NCBI GenBank assembly: GCA_010909165.1
Contig: MU008161.1
Location: forward strand, 1,116,001-1,180,000
DNA: 64,000 bases
Reading direction: 5' to 3'
Source: Anthoceros angustus
Taxonomy: Eukaryota > Streptophyta > Anthocerotopsida > Anthocerotales > Anthocerotaceae
Part shown: piece after piece, positions 11,301 through 21,921 of the stretch
How positions within the stretch are numbered: the first letter of the stretch is position 1
Layout: each line of letters starts with the position of its first letter
The notes under the pieces: generated by a model
Databases searched by the model: none
Told to the model about the DNA's origin: nothing
The model's input: only the letters and a program-made list of their open reading frames with translations
Position numbers and translations under genes: made by a program

Positions 11301-11968
11301 TGTTCTTCCTGGTATAATGCACCAATGACAGCACTGAGGGTTGGTGTGACTTGGCCTGCAGGGACAGGTTGGCCAGGAACTTGGATGAGGACGTTTTGAG
11401 TGGTGACGAAGGTCTAATAGCTAGGAGGAAGACTGAGAAGGAACTGAGACACCACTTCAATCTCCGTGAAGGTGGTGCCAAGGGAGGCTAATTGGGCACG
11501 CAAATGCCGGAATTTGCTCGCATGAGCAGAAACCAAGTCTCCCTCTCTCATCTTCAGGTTCATAAACTCTCCTCTAATAGCACACATCGTCATCAAATTT
11601 AAGACTTGGTAGGTAGAAGCTAAATGATCCCATATGTCTTTTGACGATTCCAGGAACTCTACCTCAGGGACTAAATCAGAATCTAGGCCAACAATGAGCA
11701 GGGCAACGGCTATACTGTTTGCTACATCCTACGTAATTTTCTGGCCTGGGGTAACAGCATAATCAGGAATGTTTGGATGGGCAGGGGTGCTAGGATCAGG
11801 GTAAGTACCATCCACTACCTTCCATACTCCACGAGGAACTAAGGTAGATTTCATTCTGACTTTTCAAATGTCATAGCGATTTCCATTAAATTTGTCTTTT
11901 TCTTTCAGGTCTCCTGTGAAGGATGGAGACACTGCTCCTGGCTGGATAGGAGGGATGGGGGCAGCCAT
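8397..11968 (-). pseudogene. copia gag-pol pseudogene
   Basis: Gag starts at ATG 11968 (MAAPIPPIQPGAVSP). In-frame stops lie at 11864-11866 (TGA), 11729-11731 (TAG), 11414-11416 (TAG), 10760-10762 (TAG) and 8622-8624 (TAG). Frameshifts occur near 9900 (after integrase) and near 9350. Domains in order: zinc knuckle CNWCGLPGHWAREC; protease WYLDNGATTH, with Asn where Ser or Thr is usual; integrase HHCC finger followed by DDE residues in LTDYFSRYTW, FRSDNGGEF and NGVAERKNQ; RT with WVFKHK, QMDVKTAFLHS and IYVDDAIFVSN. The frame ends after GELKFCLGIQ. Apart from the breaks, one continuous gag-pol frame can be followed, typical of copia elements. Confidence 0.93.
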
Positions 11969-12258
11969 TGCTAAATCTACAACAAGCTAGACTGCAGGGG
12001 AAACTGTACAGGTGAGCAAGAATTTCAGATGAAGTTGTGTGTTGAGGTCGGAACCCTAACTAAGAATCGTTTGACGAATTAGGGCTATTTCTAATTGTCA
12101 GGTGGCAGGAGAAGGAGAATAACTGACATAACTGCTGTCCAGGGCAACCAGGATTGAGGTGGCAACCCTGAATTTGTGGATGAAGCGCGAAACAGCCATG
12201 GGCACCCGGGAACCCTAACTGCTGCCACTCAGCCACCTCACAAGCAATTTTCTCAGAA

Positions 12259-12854
12259 TTAAGGTGCGACAGGGCTTGCAAGCCCTGCGCGATCAGCAGT
12301 CTCCTTGGAAATTATATGCATAGATTGCAGCAATTGTGTAATGCGCTCAATGCCATGATCAATGTCATAGCTCATGTTATTAATTTTTTGCTGTAAACGT
12401 TTTTCCATGTCATGTAATGCTTCCAGAAATAAATCCTACCTGGAGCGCAATTGAGAAAATCTGACTTCAATTCTCTCCAAATAAATTTGAATTGTTGCTC
12501 CAGATAAATCCTCTCCTTTCTCTTGGCGGGAATCTTGCAGGGCGTCCAAGTTTAAAAATTTCTCCTTCAATTTTGGAGTTTTCAGACTTGAATAAAGATT
12601 CTGCCTTTTACAAGATGGTGAGATTTTTGCTGCGTGGAAAACACCTTCAAAATCTTGCTCACGTAGCTGATTGCGATGCCGTCTTTGTTCCTGTGCCTGC
12701 TTATGCCAAAATGCATGACGTTGAATCCGATACTCGTCGAGATAGTCTTGGCTCCATGGACCTTGTCGGGGTGGCGGGATCCAATCCACTCCTTGGCGAG
12801 TTTGATGTTGCAACTCCCAGACAATGGTGAACCAACTAACCTCCTACGAGGCAT
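12259..12854 (-). pseudogene. Extra coiled-coil ORF between PBS and gag of the copia element
   Basis: A protein-like frame fills most of the leader between the PBS and the gag ATG. An ATG at 12854 opens one frame (MPRRRLVGSPL). A second frame, from about 12830, reads FTIVWELQHQTRQGVDWIPP and then a charged, Gln/Arg-rich stretch (AFWHKQAQEQRRHRNQLREQ). After one in-frame stop near 12436 it continues as a probable coiled coil (LEALHDMEKRLQQKINNMSY) and ends at TAA 12259-12261. I recognise no family. It may be a second gene of the retrotransposon, now broken by a frameshift and a stop, or the N-terminal part of an unusual gag. Confidence 0.5.
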
Positions 12855-12890
12855 GGTTGCAGGCCCGCAAAGATCAGCATCTAGAATTAG

Positions 12891-12902
12891 GCTCTGATAC
12901 CA
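12891..12902 (-). other. Primer-binding site (initiator tRNA-Met type)
   Basis: Minus-strand TGGTATCAGAGC, the standard plant copia primer-binding site complementary to the 3' end of tRNA-iMet, directly next to the LTR edge. It fixes the element's orientation. Confidence 0.93.
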
Positions 12903-13097
12903 TGATGCAGACCCTCGAGCATCAGATATCTAAGATTTGCTAAGCATGCAAGAGGGGAAAGAAGCACCAAGACAAAGTGTAATGGTCAACTAACTTAAAA
13001 GAACACAAATGAACACATATATACAAATAGGGTAGGTACCCTAAACAAAGTATGTTTAAGTACGTATAATTAACCCTAAGAGGTTATTAATCTAACA
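12903..13097 (-). repeat. 5' LTR of the copia element (about 195 bp)
   Basis: On the minus strand it starts TGTTAGATTAATAACC and ends GGGTCTGCATCA, immediately before the PBS. It holds a TATATATG stretch that could serve as a TATA box. No matching 3' LTR remains. Confidence 0.8.
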
Positions 13098-13147
13098 CTG
13101 CGTGTCTGCCATAGTTGTATTGCTTGGGGTTTGCAACTCTTTCCACT

Positions 13148-13209
13148 AGGCTGGGCTGCAACGTTTTTTCTTAGGCTGGGCTGCAACGTTTTTTCTTAGG
13201 CTGGGCTGG
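13148..13209. repeat. 25-bp tandem repeat x2.5
   Basis: Two exact copies (13148-13172, 13173-13197) of a 25-bp unit beginning AGGCTGGGCTGCAACG, plus a partial third copy, just outside the copia LTR. Confidence 0.9.
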
Positions 13210-13290
13210 CGATAGCTGAGTTGTTCCGAAGCAGGGATTGGTGAGGTAGCAAGCATGGGGGCTAGGTAGTCATCTATATCTTGGCATGAA

Positions 13291-13336
13291 AGAGTGATGG
13301 TCCTTTCTACTTGCTAGTAGAAGGGACCATCACTCT
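13291..13336. repeat. Near-perfect 20-bp inverted repeat with 6-nt loop
   Basis: Arm 13291-13310 (AGAGTGATGGTCCTTTCTAC) pairs with 13317-13336 with a single G-U-type mismatch, around the loop TTGCTA. It would fold as a stable hairpin in RNA or as a cruciform. No surrounding gene explains it. It lies about 970 bp beyond the NDUFS1 stop. Confidence 0.85.
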
Positions 13337-13337
13337 C

Positions 13338-14304
13338 ACTTGCAATTGGAAGCCCTCAAACTCGCAGAGACAATGAGGTAATGTTGCCTTGCAGGTTTCG
13401 ATATTGGCAGCAATTGAAGGCATATGATTCACTCTGATATTGGCTTCCGCATAGAGTCTGGTGAATCACAGGCAAAGAAAAATGGAGCCTCAATATAAGC
13501 AAATTACTTGGAATGCAAGAGCAACGGATGCACACAATGAGATGAAGTAGAAGCCCACAGTTCCCTAATATTGATATGAAGGTCTCCCTTCTTAGACAAC
13601 AGACCTCCCTCTCAGGGCTACTAACATGGCTAGCTCCCGCCACGTAGAGCATCTTATCCACAAACATCCTGATTGGGGCTTTAATGTAATGGTAGATGGG
13701 TTCACTCATTCAATAATTTATTTTTGCGAGTCTTTCTCTAGTCTTTTTTTAATTATGTTTTCAACAGTCTAAGTACTCAGTGTCAACAGTTCACAATTTC
13801 ACTCAATTCACCAAAAAATTCAAATTTCAAAATTTCTAAGAATATTCCAGTTTACTACACACTCTTTCAACAATTCACATTTCCAAGGATGCTGTGTCGT
13901 AGCCCTAGTAAACTCTGATCATCAAGACTTCATTAACCGATGCTTTATCGAGAAATAGTGCTATTTCATGCACTGATCTTCTCAGAAATTCTGCAGCAAC
14001 CAGAATCCGCATTATTTTTGGTTTGACCCCATACAAACTAAAATCTTGTGCTGCCATTAGGAGCACCTCCAGGACATATCCATTATCCAATGTCTCAGAC
14101 TTCCTACGCACTGCCAGAAGACTTCTGGCAGGCCAGTCCCTCCATGGTCCCAGCCAGGACCGTCCTGTTGTATGCGGTCGAGGCGGCATGGCTAGGGACA
14201 GAGACTTCAACGCCGTCAGAAAAGGCCAGCCAGCTGCACAGATTGGACGCCTTTTTGTCTTGGACCAGAAGCTGGTCATAAGCTCAGGTGCCTCCACAAC
14301 GGTG
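13338..14304. other. Interval downstream of NDUFS1
   Basis: Between the hairpin and the NDUFS1 stop. It should include the NDUFS1 3' UTR, proximal to 14304. It contains an AT-rich stretch at 13720-13880. No further gene was recognised. Confidence 0.45.
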
Positions 14305-16993
14305 CTATCGCTGAGGCTTATTCTCGGCTCTCTGCTTCAGGAGCAGGGCACTGCATTGCGCCATAACTCTTGATGCCCGTGTGATAGGATCTGTCATATA
14401 GAAATTGTCGATAGCCTTGGTGAAGGGTGCCAGTTTCAGCTTGGAGAAAGACTTTGCCTGCACGTTGCTGGACCAAGGAGTAGCTGGCTCGAGCTCATCA
14501 ACCTTGAACAGATGAGGTGAAACAGATTCCATGCGAGCTCGAATGCCCTTCAAGCTGCTGTAAGGTAGCGGCACCCCAACAATCTCTGCAAGAGCAACTA
14601 TAATCTTCCAGTCATCTCTAGCATCACCCACAGTTGGAACTGCAGGGCTGGTCTGCTGGGGTCGACCCTCTGCATTCACGTAAATCCCCTCCTTCTCACT
14701 GAAAGCAGCTCCAGGTAGAATGACATTTGCACGATATGCACTTCGGTCTCCATGGTGACCCTGGTAGACTACAAAAGCGTCTCGGGCAATTTCATCTGGA
14801 TTCAACTCATCAGCTCCAAGTAGGTACAGAAACTTCAGTTTGCTTTGTTCATTCACAGCCCTTGAAGAAGATACGAAACCAAGATCCCGCCCTGCACCTT
14901 GTGCAGCGTTTAACAATAAAAGATTGTACCCATTCCAGCCCTTTCTTATAATTTTCGCGTGATTAGTGATACTCTGCACTGCAGCCAGGATTGCGTCCTT
15001 GTCCTTGTGTTGCAGCACTCCACCTCCAACAATAATTGCTGGTCGCTTAGCTTTGGCTAAAACAGAACAAAAAGGATGGCGACCTTCAGCTAAGCGGCCC
15101 AAAGTTTCTGTGCCAGCGCCCAAATGCTCATACTTATAACCCAGGTCCACAGGAGGACCAACGGCAGCCACTCTTGTCCGGCCTGCTCTAACACTCTTCC
15201 TCAGTCGCAGGTTTACTAAAGCAGCCTCGGTCCGGACCTGCACAAATCCTATCAATCAGCAAGACCAAAAAGTCATTTGGTTCAGATTCGCATATACACA
15301 GCAAGCCTTCACCATATGTGTCTCACCTCTGTCGCAATCAACAACACGACGTCTGCCTCTTCCATTCCGGATATGCTTGAGTTCAGCAGAAACTTGGAGC
15401 GCAGATCTGCGTCAGCAGCATCACCATCTCCTTCACACCACATCCTCTCACATCCCAACTTATTCAGCAGATCTTTCAGAGCCATAATTGATTCAGCATC
15501 AGCAAGCTTGCCAGCTATAGCTGCCATCTCTTCTGGCTTTGCAGTGTGAGCGGCCTGAGCAACTGCCGCAAGAGCGTCATGCCAACGTGCAGGCTGCAGT
15601 TGACCACTGGAATTGCGAATCATTGGCTCATTAAGCCTTTGCCTCTTAAGGCCATCGTATGAAAATCTTGCCTTATCAGAAATCCATTCTTCATTCACGT
15701 CCTGCAACATAAAAGGAGGGAAACAAATGATGCGGTAAAACGGAAAGTCATTCAAAGAGAGAAGTCTTGAACAGCAACACAGAGCCTAAGAATCTAAGAG
15801 TGCGTGTACCTCATTCAACCGAGGGAGAATGCGCATAACTTCTGGCCCACGACTATCTATTCTTATATTTGCTCCCACGGCATCAGTCACGTCAATGCTT
15901 TCAGTGCTCTTCAGTTCCCAGCTCCTCGCGGTAAAAGCAAAAGGCTTTGATGTTAAAGCACCAACAGGACAGACATCTATCACGTTGCCTGATAATTCAC
16001 TTGTCATCAAATTCTCGATATAAGTACCAATCTCTTCACTTGAACCCCGTCCAAGCACGCCCAAGTCCTGAACCCCTGCAATCTCTGACGCAAACCGCAC
16101 ACACCTGAACAGAGGGAATGCACGTACCGTCGGAGTGAGAAAAGGAGATATGCATCCTGCAAGTACAGAGTTCAGTCCTATCACCTGGGTAAGAGTTAGG
16201 CTTATCATCCCCTCAAAACGTGAGGTTTCTCATCATAGTCTCTTTCAGCTGACCTAACTCCGCACTTAAGCCAAGTAGCAAGGAGCCTAGGCACTACACC
16301 TTTCCAAAACCACAAATGCTCTTCTGCGCTGTAGGTCAGCTCACCTCGTACACTGAATGCATCGAGTCATAACTGTCTTCACCAACGGCCCTAAATTCTT
16401 GTCCACGACTGACCGTTTGGTTTCGATGAATCGGCCACGGTCAGAACCAAACACCATCGACTGGTCCTGCAAATCACACTCGCCTCCTTGGTCACAGATC
16501 GGGCAGTCCAGAGGGTGATTCAGCAGCAAAAACTCCATGACTCCCTCCCTAGCTTTCTTCACCATCGGGGTCGTGGTTTTTATTTTCATGCCTACCACAA
16601 TGCAGAAATTAACCAGAAAAGTGAGGGCACCGACTATGCAACCCGCATATGCTGGCATGTATTACCAGTTCCAGTGCTTTGCAAACTACCTGCCGAAATT
16701 GGAAGGGCGCACGAGGCTACGGCCTTGGGGGTCTTCTCCACTTCAACCAGACACATCCTGCAGTTCCCGGCGATGGACAACCGCGGATGATAGCAGAAGC
16801 GAGGAATGTCCACCCCGGCTGCTTCACAAGCTTGGAGCACCGTCATGCCTTTAGCAACTTTGACCGGCTGCCCATCCACGAAAACTTCAACGCCATCATC
16901 CTTGGCTGCGGCTGTAGACGCATGACGGAGCCGCGAGCTGGCGCCCTGGAACCGTGACAGTCGTAGAGCTGCCCTCCTTGCCGCTACCGCCAT
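14305..16993 (-). CDS. NDUFS1: NADH:ubiquinone oxidoreductase 75-kDa subunit (complex I), nuclear gene
   Basis: Largest peripheral-arm subunit of mitochondrial complex I; it carries three iron-sulfur clusters between FMN and quinone. Five exons, 16690-16993, 16345-16591, 15810-16104, 15327-15701 and 14305-15237, join in frame into 717 codons, close to animal and plant homologues. The start [15 protein letters not shown] is an Arg/Ala-rich mitochondrial presequence; the frame is open upstream of it but not conserved. Ligands are all visible: N1b C-X10-C-X2-C-X13-C ([15 protein letters not shown]...SC); N5 [15 protein letters not shown]4 CIQC-TRC, split by an intron, then the cysteine of NVIDVCPVG. 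The C-terminal half is the molybdopterin-oxidoreductase-like domain without catalytic use. Gene and splice sites look intact. Confidence 0.96.
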
Positions 16994-17587
16994 GGCTCCC
17001 ACGCTGATCCTCGCCCAAGGACACAGCAAGGAAATACAGTCCGCTTGCTTCACAGTATTTATTTTTTTAGTGCGAAATAGCTTAATTAGAATAAAGACAA
17101 GCGGGTTCAATTATTTCAGGCGCATGTGGAATCATATCGTAGCCGGATTGTATATTTATTCTAATTACCTAGGTAGATAGGCACAAGGGACCTAGGTGTG
17201 TACTCAGCAATTCCAGCAGAATTACTAACCGGCCCTTTTATGGAATAGAAGGTTCTCGTCACCGACATGAGGAGAAAACTTGTGTGACTTATTTTTTTTC
17301 TTTGTGCCGAGGTGGTGTGCCACCTGGCCCGTTGACCAGAAGCGCCAGGGAGAGCAAAGACTAGACTCCGAAGGACAGAGCTCGGGGCGTGGCCATTGCT
17401 GAAACCTGAGCAGGGATATCGGCAAGTCTTGAAGCAGCTGCAGTGTTGGACGGGACAAATTGGCCGACTTGTTGCTGTTTCTGTACGTCGAGGTACATCT
17501 GTATTGCCCAAGCAATCGTTGAAGGCGAAACCATAGTAAGTGGTGTTCAGAAGGGAGCAACGTCATCGACCTAGCCACGATAGCAAA

Positions 17588-17712
17588 TCACGTCTAGCCT
17601 GGCCATTAGTGGCCCAGCCACGACGGCGGGTCACGTCTGGCATGGCCATTAGTGGCCTAGCCGCGACGACGGATCACGTCTGGCTTGGCCATTAGTGGCC
17701 TAGCTGCGACGG
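17588..17712. repeat. 43-bp tandem repeat x~3
   Basis: Units 17588-17630, 17631-17673 and a partial 17674-17712 share TCACGTCTGG...TGGCCATTAGTGGCC...CGACG, with about five mismatches between neighbours. Confidence 0.85.
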
Positions 17713-18109
17713 CCTCATCGCGGCCGACCGGTCTAGCTGGAACTCCTTATGGCTCTTTGCACGAAGTTAGGGCGAACCTAGACCTCCACTGTGGTGCATC
17801 GAGCCAGGTGGCGCACCAGCTCCGCACAAAACAAAAAAAAGGCTACAAACAAGTTTCCCTAAACTTGTGGGTGACGACAATAGTATTCCATACCCTTCAT
17901 TATAATTTCAAGTAAATTCATGGTCATGAAGTTATCTTTTCTGCTCATTCACTTTCTTAACCAGTTAGTTTTGGTGAAAGAGTGGCACCTCAATTACATG
18001 TGTTTGGGCTTTCCAATACGTCGATCCATATACAATGGGTGCATAGATCCATACCTTGTTAGTCCTATGACGACGGACCGACCCGTCCAACAACTTCGTT
18101 TTTTAATCT

Positions 18110-18296
18110 TGCTTTCACCTAAATCACGTCGTTTCTTTGATCTTGTTTTCACCTAAATCACATCGTTTCTTTGATCTTGTTTTCACCTAAATCACGTCGT
18201 TTCTTTGATCTTGTTTTCACTTAAATCATATCTTTTCTTTGATCTTGTTTTCACCTAAATCACATCTTTTCTTTGATCTTGTTTTCACCTAAATCG
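18110..18296. repeat. 34-bp minisatellite x~5.5
   Basis: Direct tandem copies of a 34-bp unit containing TTGTTTTCACCTAAATCACG and TCGTTTCTTTGATC. Later copies drift to CATATCTTTTC. Confidence 0.9.
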
Positions 18297-18840
18297 CCTC
18301 CGAGCGTGGTATGGGATGAGTATCATGGACATGTATAAAATTTTCACTTGATAAATAGTCCTCAAGTTCATATTTGTTGGTGCACATGGAAGAAAAAGAT
18401 TCTTTTAGGTACCTTGAGACCATGGTGGTGTGAGTATGGTTAGCTGCACCTGCGATGAGGGTGCATTATTGGTATATCGCTAATAAGGTTACCTTCTAAG
18501 GTCTAGTTGGCACATTGCCCAATGAACAAGTGTCAGATCATCGCCTTTTGTCTTCTGGTACAATCAGAGGCCCGATGTAGACACGGCTCAGATTTCTGGG
18601 TGCCTTGTCTTTCTCATATTGAATGTTATAAGCCTCCTGACTAGTCGTCCTCCTCAATTCGCTTGAAATGGATCACAATGGAGCTGTGATGGCAAACATA
18701 TTGGAGTCTGCCCCTTTGGATGATGCCAACTTCCTCTTAACCGTGGATAGAAAATAGAATTGTCACCATGTTTGTTTGGTTACTTGTATGCTTGTTTAAT
18801 TTTCTCTTTTTCGGAGGTTATAAAAAGAATGTATATCTCC

Positions 18841-18908
18841 TTAGGTGCATCCATACTCCGATGACAATATGGATACAATATCGGAGGTGACAATATGGAT
18901 GCACCTAA
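18841..18908. repeat. Inverted repeat with nested direct repeat
   Basis: Perfect 14-bp arms TTAGGTGCATCCAT (18841-18854) and its complement (18895-18908), with a second inner pair TCCGAT/ATCGGA. A 12-bp direct repeat GACAATATGGAT occurs twice inside. It could be a small foldback element or transcript hairpin. It lies 80 bp before the non-LTR relic. Confidence 0.75.
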
Positions 18909-18989
18909 TTTTTATATCTATGAGGAAATCGACATACATATGATAAGAATTGCCTTTGTGCCCTGTGAGGAATATATAGATAAACTAAG

Positions 18990-20525
18990 AGCATCGTAAA
19001 TGCTTAAACTTCATCGGGAACTTCCTAGACCAGGCTCTCACGGAGGACTTCTTCCATATCGAGGACCTTCCTTTGCTAGAGGATGCTCATGTGGCCTTCA
19101 GTATTCTTTTCTCTTGTTTCACTAAGCGAATTGGTCACCTGATCTGCGCGCTGCCCTAGTCCCCGGTTCTTCTATCTTAGTCGCAGGGGTTTGACAGAAA
19201 GATCATGGATACTCTTGGAGACATCATGGGCCCAAGGGGTTTGAGTGTCTTCCAGGCGATCTCGCCTATTGGCAAGCATCTATGCTAGTGCAACTCAGGG
19301 GCACCGGTCTGCTCTCACTGGAGGTTTCTTCCAAGATGGCTTTCTTGGGCAGCTGGGTCTTACCTACCCCTGTTTTGGCCTTTCGCTTCATCCTCTATGA
19401 TAAGACCTTTTTGGAGGATCTCGTTTCTGGTGTGGAGGAGAGGGATGCCTCTCCAAATGTCCTTGAGGCAGGCCAAGGATATGTTATTTGCTGATGCATG
19501 GCGGGAATTCCCTCCTTTCTTAATATTTATCACCGATTGTTTCAGAGGGTTGTAGGCATCGTTGCTTGAGAAGCCGCTTGGCCAATTTTCCAGTCCGTAC
19601 TCCTAGACCCCTCCATCCCCAGGTCCACCAAAGCTCTGCTTCGCTCTTGTTCTAGGAAGCGCGTTGGCACTTGGCTACCGGCTCGTCCATGTATTCAGGG
19701 TTTTCGCATCGCACCAACTACCTTCACTATTGCGATGCATTTCCATCTTGGCCTGCTCCAGCCTATGGCTTTCTTCCTCCTTACCTGCGAGTGCAGCTCT
19801 GCCCTCCATGACTTTGGGGTACACCTTGCTCGTTGTCCCCATGGGGGCCATCGCATCGCCACTCACAACGTCATCTGCGATGTCTTGTTTGCCGTAACTC
19901 GCGAAAGCGGCTACATGGCCTAGAGGGAGCGGGGGTACACTCTTCGTATAGGTCGCTCAATCATGGCTGAATTGTACTTTGTCCGTAGCGACCAGGTTTC
20001 GGTGGCGGGCATGGTGGTTACTGACCCTGTGGCCGACACCATCTTTACTAAGGTCATCACTAACCGCCTAGGTTGGGATACTGCTGGAGCAAAGGCTCTC
20101 AAGATCAGGAAGTACAGCGAGATGCAAGCAGACCACCTCTTTATTCCGCTTGCACTTGGAACGTATGGGGCGATGATCGAGGACTTCGATAAATTTCTGA
20201 AGTTGTGTGCCAAAGCTTACCTCGCCCGCAGGCATGGCGCGGGGTTGTCTCTTTCCTAATTCGTAGCATACTACAGACAGCGAGTCTTAATTGTCCTTCA
20301 AAGGGCCCTCTCAACGGCAATCTTCACATGTAGGCGACCGCAGATAACGCTTCTTCCTCTGCTCCGTGATTTGCAAGCCATTTGTTCTTCTTGCATATCA
20401 CATTGTGCGAGCAATAGGTGACTATAGGTAGGGAGCTTAGTCACTCCCTTTCATCCTGACCTTTGGGGTCCTCCTTGGTTGTCCCTGCTAGATGGCTTTT
20501 CCCATCATTTTTTCTCTCAATAGAA
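18990..20525 (+). mobile_element. Non-LTR retrotransposon relic, 3' half (RLE-type LINE), copy 1
   Basis: Aligns by eye with the minus-strand copy at 34.3-36.4 kb through the post-RT region and the 3' UTR. Shared pieces: FIGNFLDQAL...FHIEDLP, FILYDKTFLEDL, the Cys/His knuckle HLARCPHGGHRIATHN and, beyond a stop at about 19921, a nuclease-like tail: AELYFVRS...VVTDPVADT...KIRKYSE...FIPLALGTYGAM. Such a knuckle plus a tail resembling PD-(D/E)xK at the C-terminus is the arrangement of endonuclease-type (R2/NeSL-like) LINEs. It is truncated 5' of the RT catalytic core and has several stops (for example near 19148, 19176, 19287 and 19492). The 3' UTR ends near TCTCTCAATAGA at about 20520. Confidence 0.8.
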
Positions 20526-21921
20526 GACTTGGTAAATGATTGAGATGCTGAAAAATAAGTAATTTCAAAAATCAGGATTTATTTTAAATTAAATACTATA
20601 CTAATATAACTTGATCTTAATACTATCTATTTAAAATCCGTGTGGTCACTCAGTGAGGAGGTTGGTGTGGACAACTAAGACTATTGTGAAATAGAGGAGG
20701 AAACAAGTCTAAATGACATTATAGAGACATAGTTTTGGACTAAAATGTTAAAATTTATTTTTTAACCACTCCACTAGGTGCGAAGATAGATTAGAGATTT
20801 GGACTTAGTGTTTATTATCCCTAAACACTGGATGTCCTTTATTTTTTTATCAACTCGACTAGCCCCACTCGACTAGCTGCTAGGAGCATTGAGCATGTAT
20901 TTGTGATTTAACCTAGAAGATGTAATCAAGTATTCACCGGGCTATGAATACAAGTAGGATAAGAAAATGCAATAAAGATAGAACAACAAAATGCGCTTGC
21001 AATGAGTGACTTCGAGGCATGAGTTCTTTGGATCTCGACAATTAATCGCTCTTCAGATGAATCAGTGTTTGAATGAAGTGCCATCCATCCCCGATTTCAA
21101 GGCCCTATGGGACCGCTCGTTGTAGAAATCTTGCGCTCATCCGCATATAACGTCCTGCCCTCGTCCGCGCAGTGTGAGGGACCCTCCCTTGTTGTAAGAG
21201 CACTACGGAAATACTCTTGACAAATCCCTGTGCGGACTTTGATGTACACTTTGAAATATCTTTAAAATCTCTGAATTCGCTAAAAAAAAGAGAGTGTGTA
21301 ACACGTTCCTTTTTATCATAAAACGAAGAGTGTGGCTTTCACCGCCATATGTATACTTTTAACGGGACTTCAACCCTCCTGCCTAGGAACTGCATATCGA
21401 CAAATTGTCTATCCGTTTTACGTATAGAATCATGTAAAACTCAGCTAGGGATCCGGGCGGCGACCACCGAATTACACCGACCGGTTTTGAGCTGCTCGGG
21501 CAGGGGCGGCGGGCAGGGGCAGCGGGCAAGTAAATCACGGGCAGAAAGCGGCGGGCAGCGTAGAGCTGCCCGGACCGCTTCGTGCGACCACGTGTAAGCG
21601 GTATGATGGCATGGACGTGGCGGCCGGCACCAATGCGCTGTCCATCTCGCTGTTATATGTTGTATTTATCAACTGAGCATAAAGCTGGTTATGTAGCAGG
21701 AATGCGTTTGAAACGGGGTTTCAGTATTAATCGGGCTCGCTTATGTTGGGGGGCGGCGGGCACTGCGAAATGCGAGCTTCAGCTTGATGCTGGGAGAATC
21801 GGGATCCAGTCGAACAGATCCATCAGCAGGCTTGCGACGCTGTGGAGGAGGACAGATGCATGAGATCCTGGTGGGCTAGGTGCAGGATGGCGTGACTGCT
21901 GCTGTGCAGAGGAGGAGGAGG
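20526..21921. other. Intergenic region; right part is promoter/5' UTR of the KHE1-like gene
   Basis: 20526-21340 is AT-rich, without recognised features. From about 21440 GC content rises, with GGCGGGCAGGGGCAG-type runs leading into the KHE1-like gene. No coding frame before 21922 looks conserved. Confidence 0.45.

Larger units (their letters stand above)
8397..13097 (-). mobile_element. Ty1/copia LTR retrotransposon, decayed and 3'-truncated
   Basis: Element read on the minus strand. Order: 5' LTR (12903-13097), tRNA-iMet primer-binding site (12891-12902), an extra ORF (12259-12854), gag with a CCHC knuckle, protease, integrase, and reverse transcriptase up to the YVDD region near 8490-8520. 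The copia order (integrase before RT) is clear. RNase H, polypurine tract and 3' LTR are missing: homology stops at about 8397, at a tandem duplication. At least five in-frame stops and two frameshifts show that it is inactive. No second LTR was found within the window, so the insertion cannot be dated. Confidence 0.95.
16994..18989. other. Intergenic region upstream of NDUFS1, repeat-rich
   Basis: Begins with the NDUFS1 promoter side (16994-17200). It then holds a 43-bp tandem repeat, a 34-bp minisatellite and an inverted repeat, each annotated separately. I see no convincing coding region; the open frames around 17161-17915 have no recognisable domains. Confidence 0.45.

Noticed and set aside
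11062-11481. 139-codon minus-strand frame in the copia element
   Set aside because: Out of frame with gag; the real gag-pol frame with the CCHC knuckle overlaps it.
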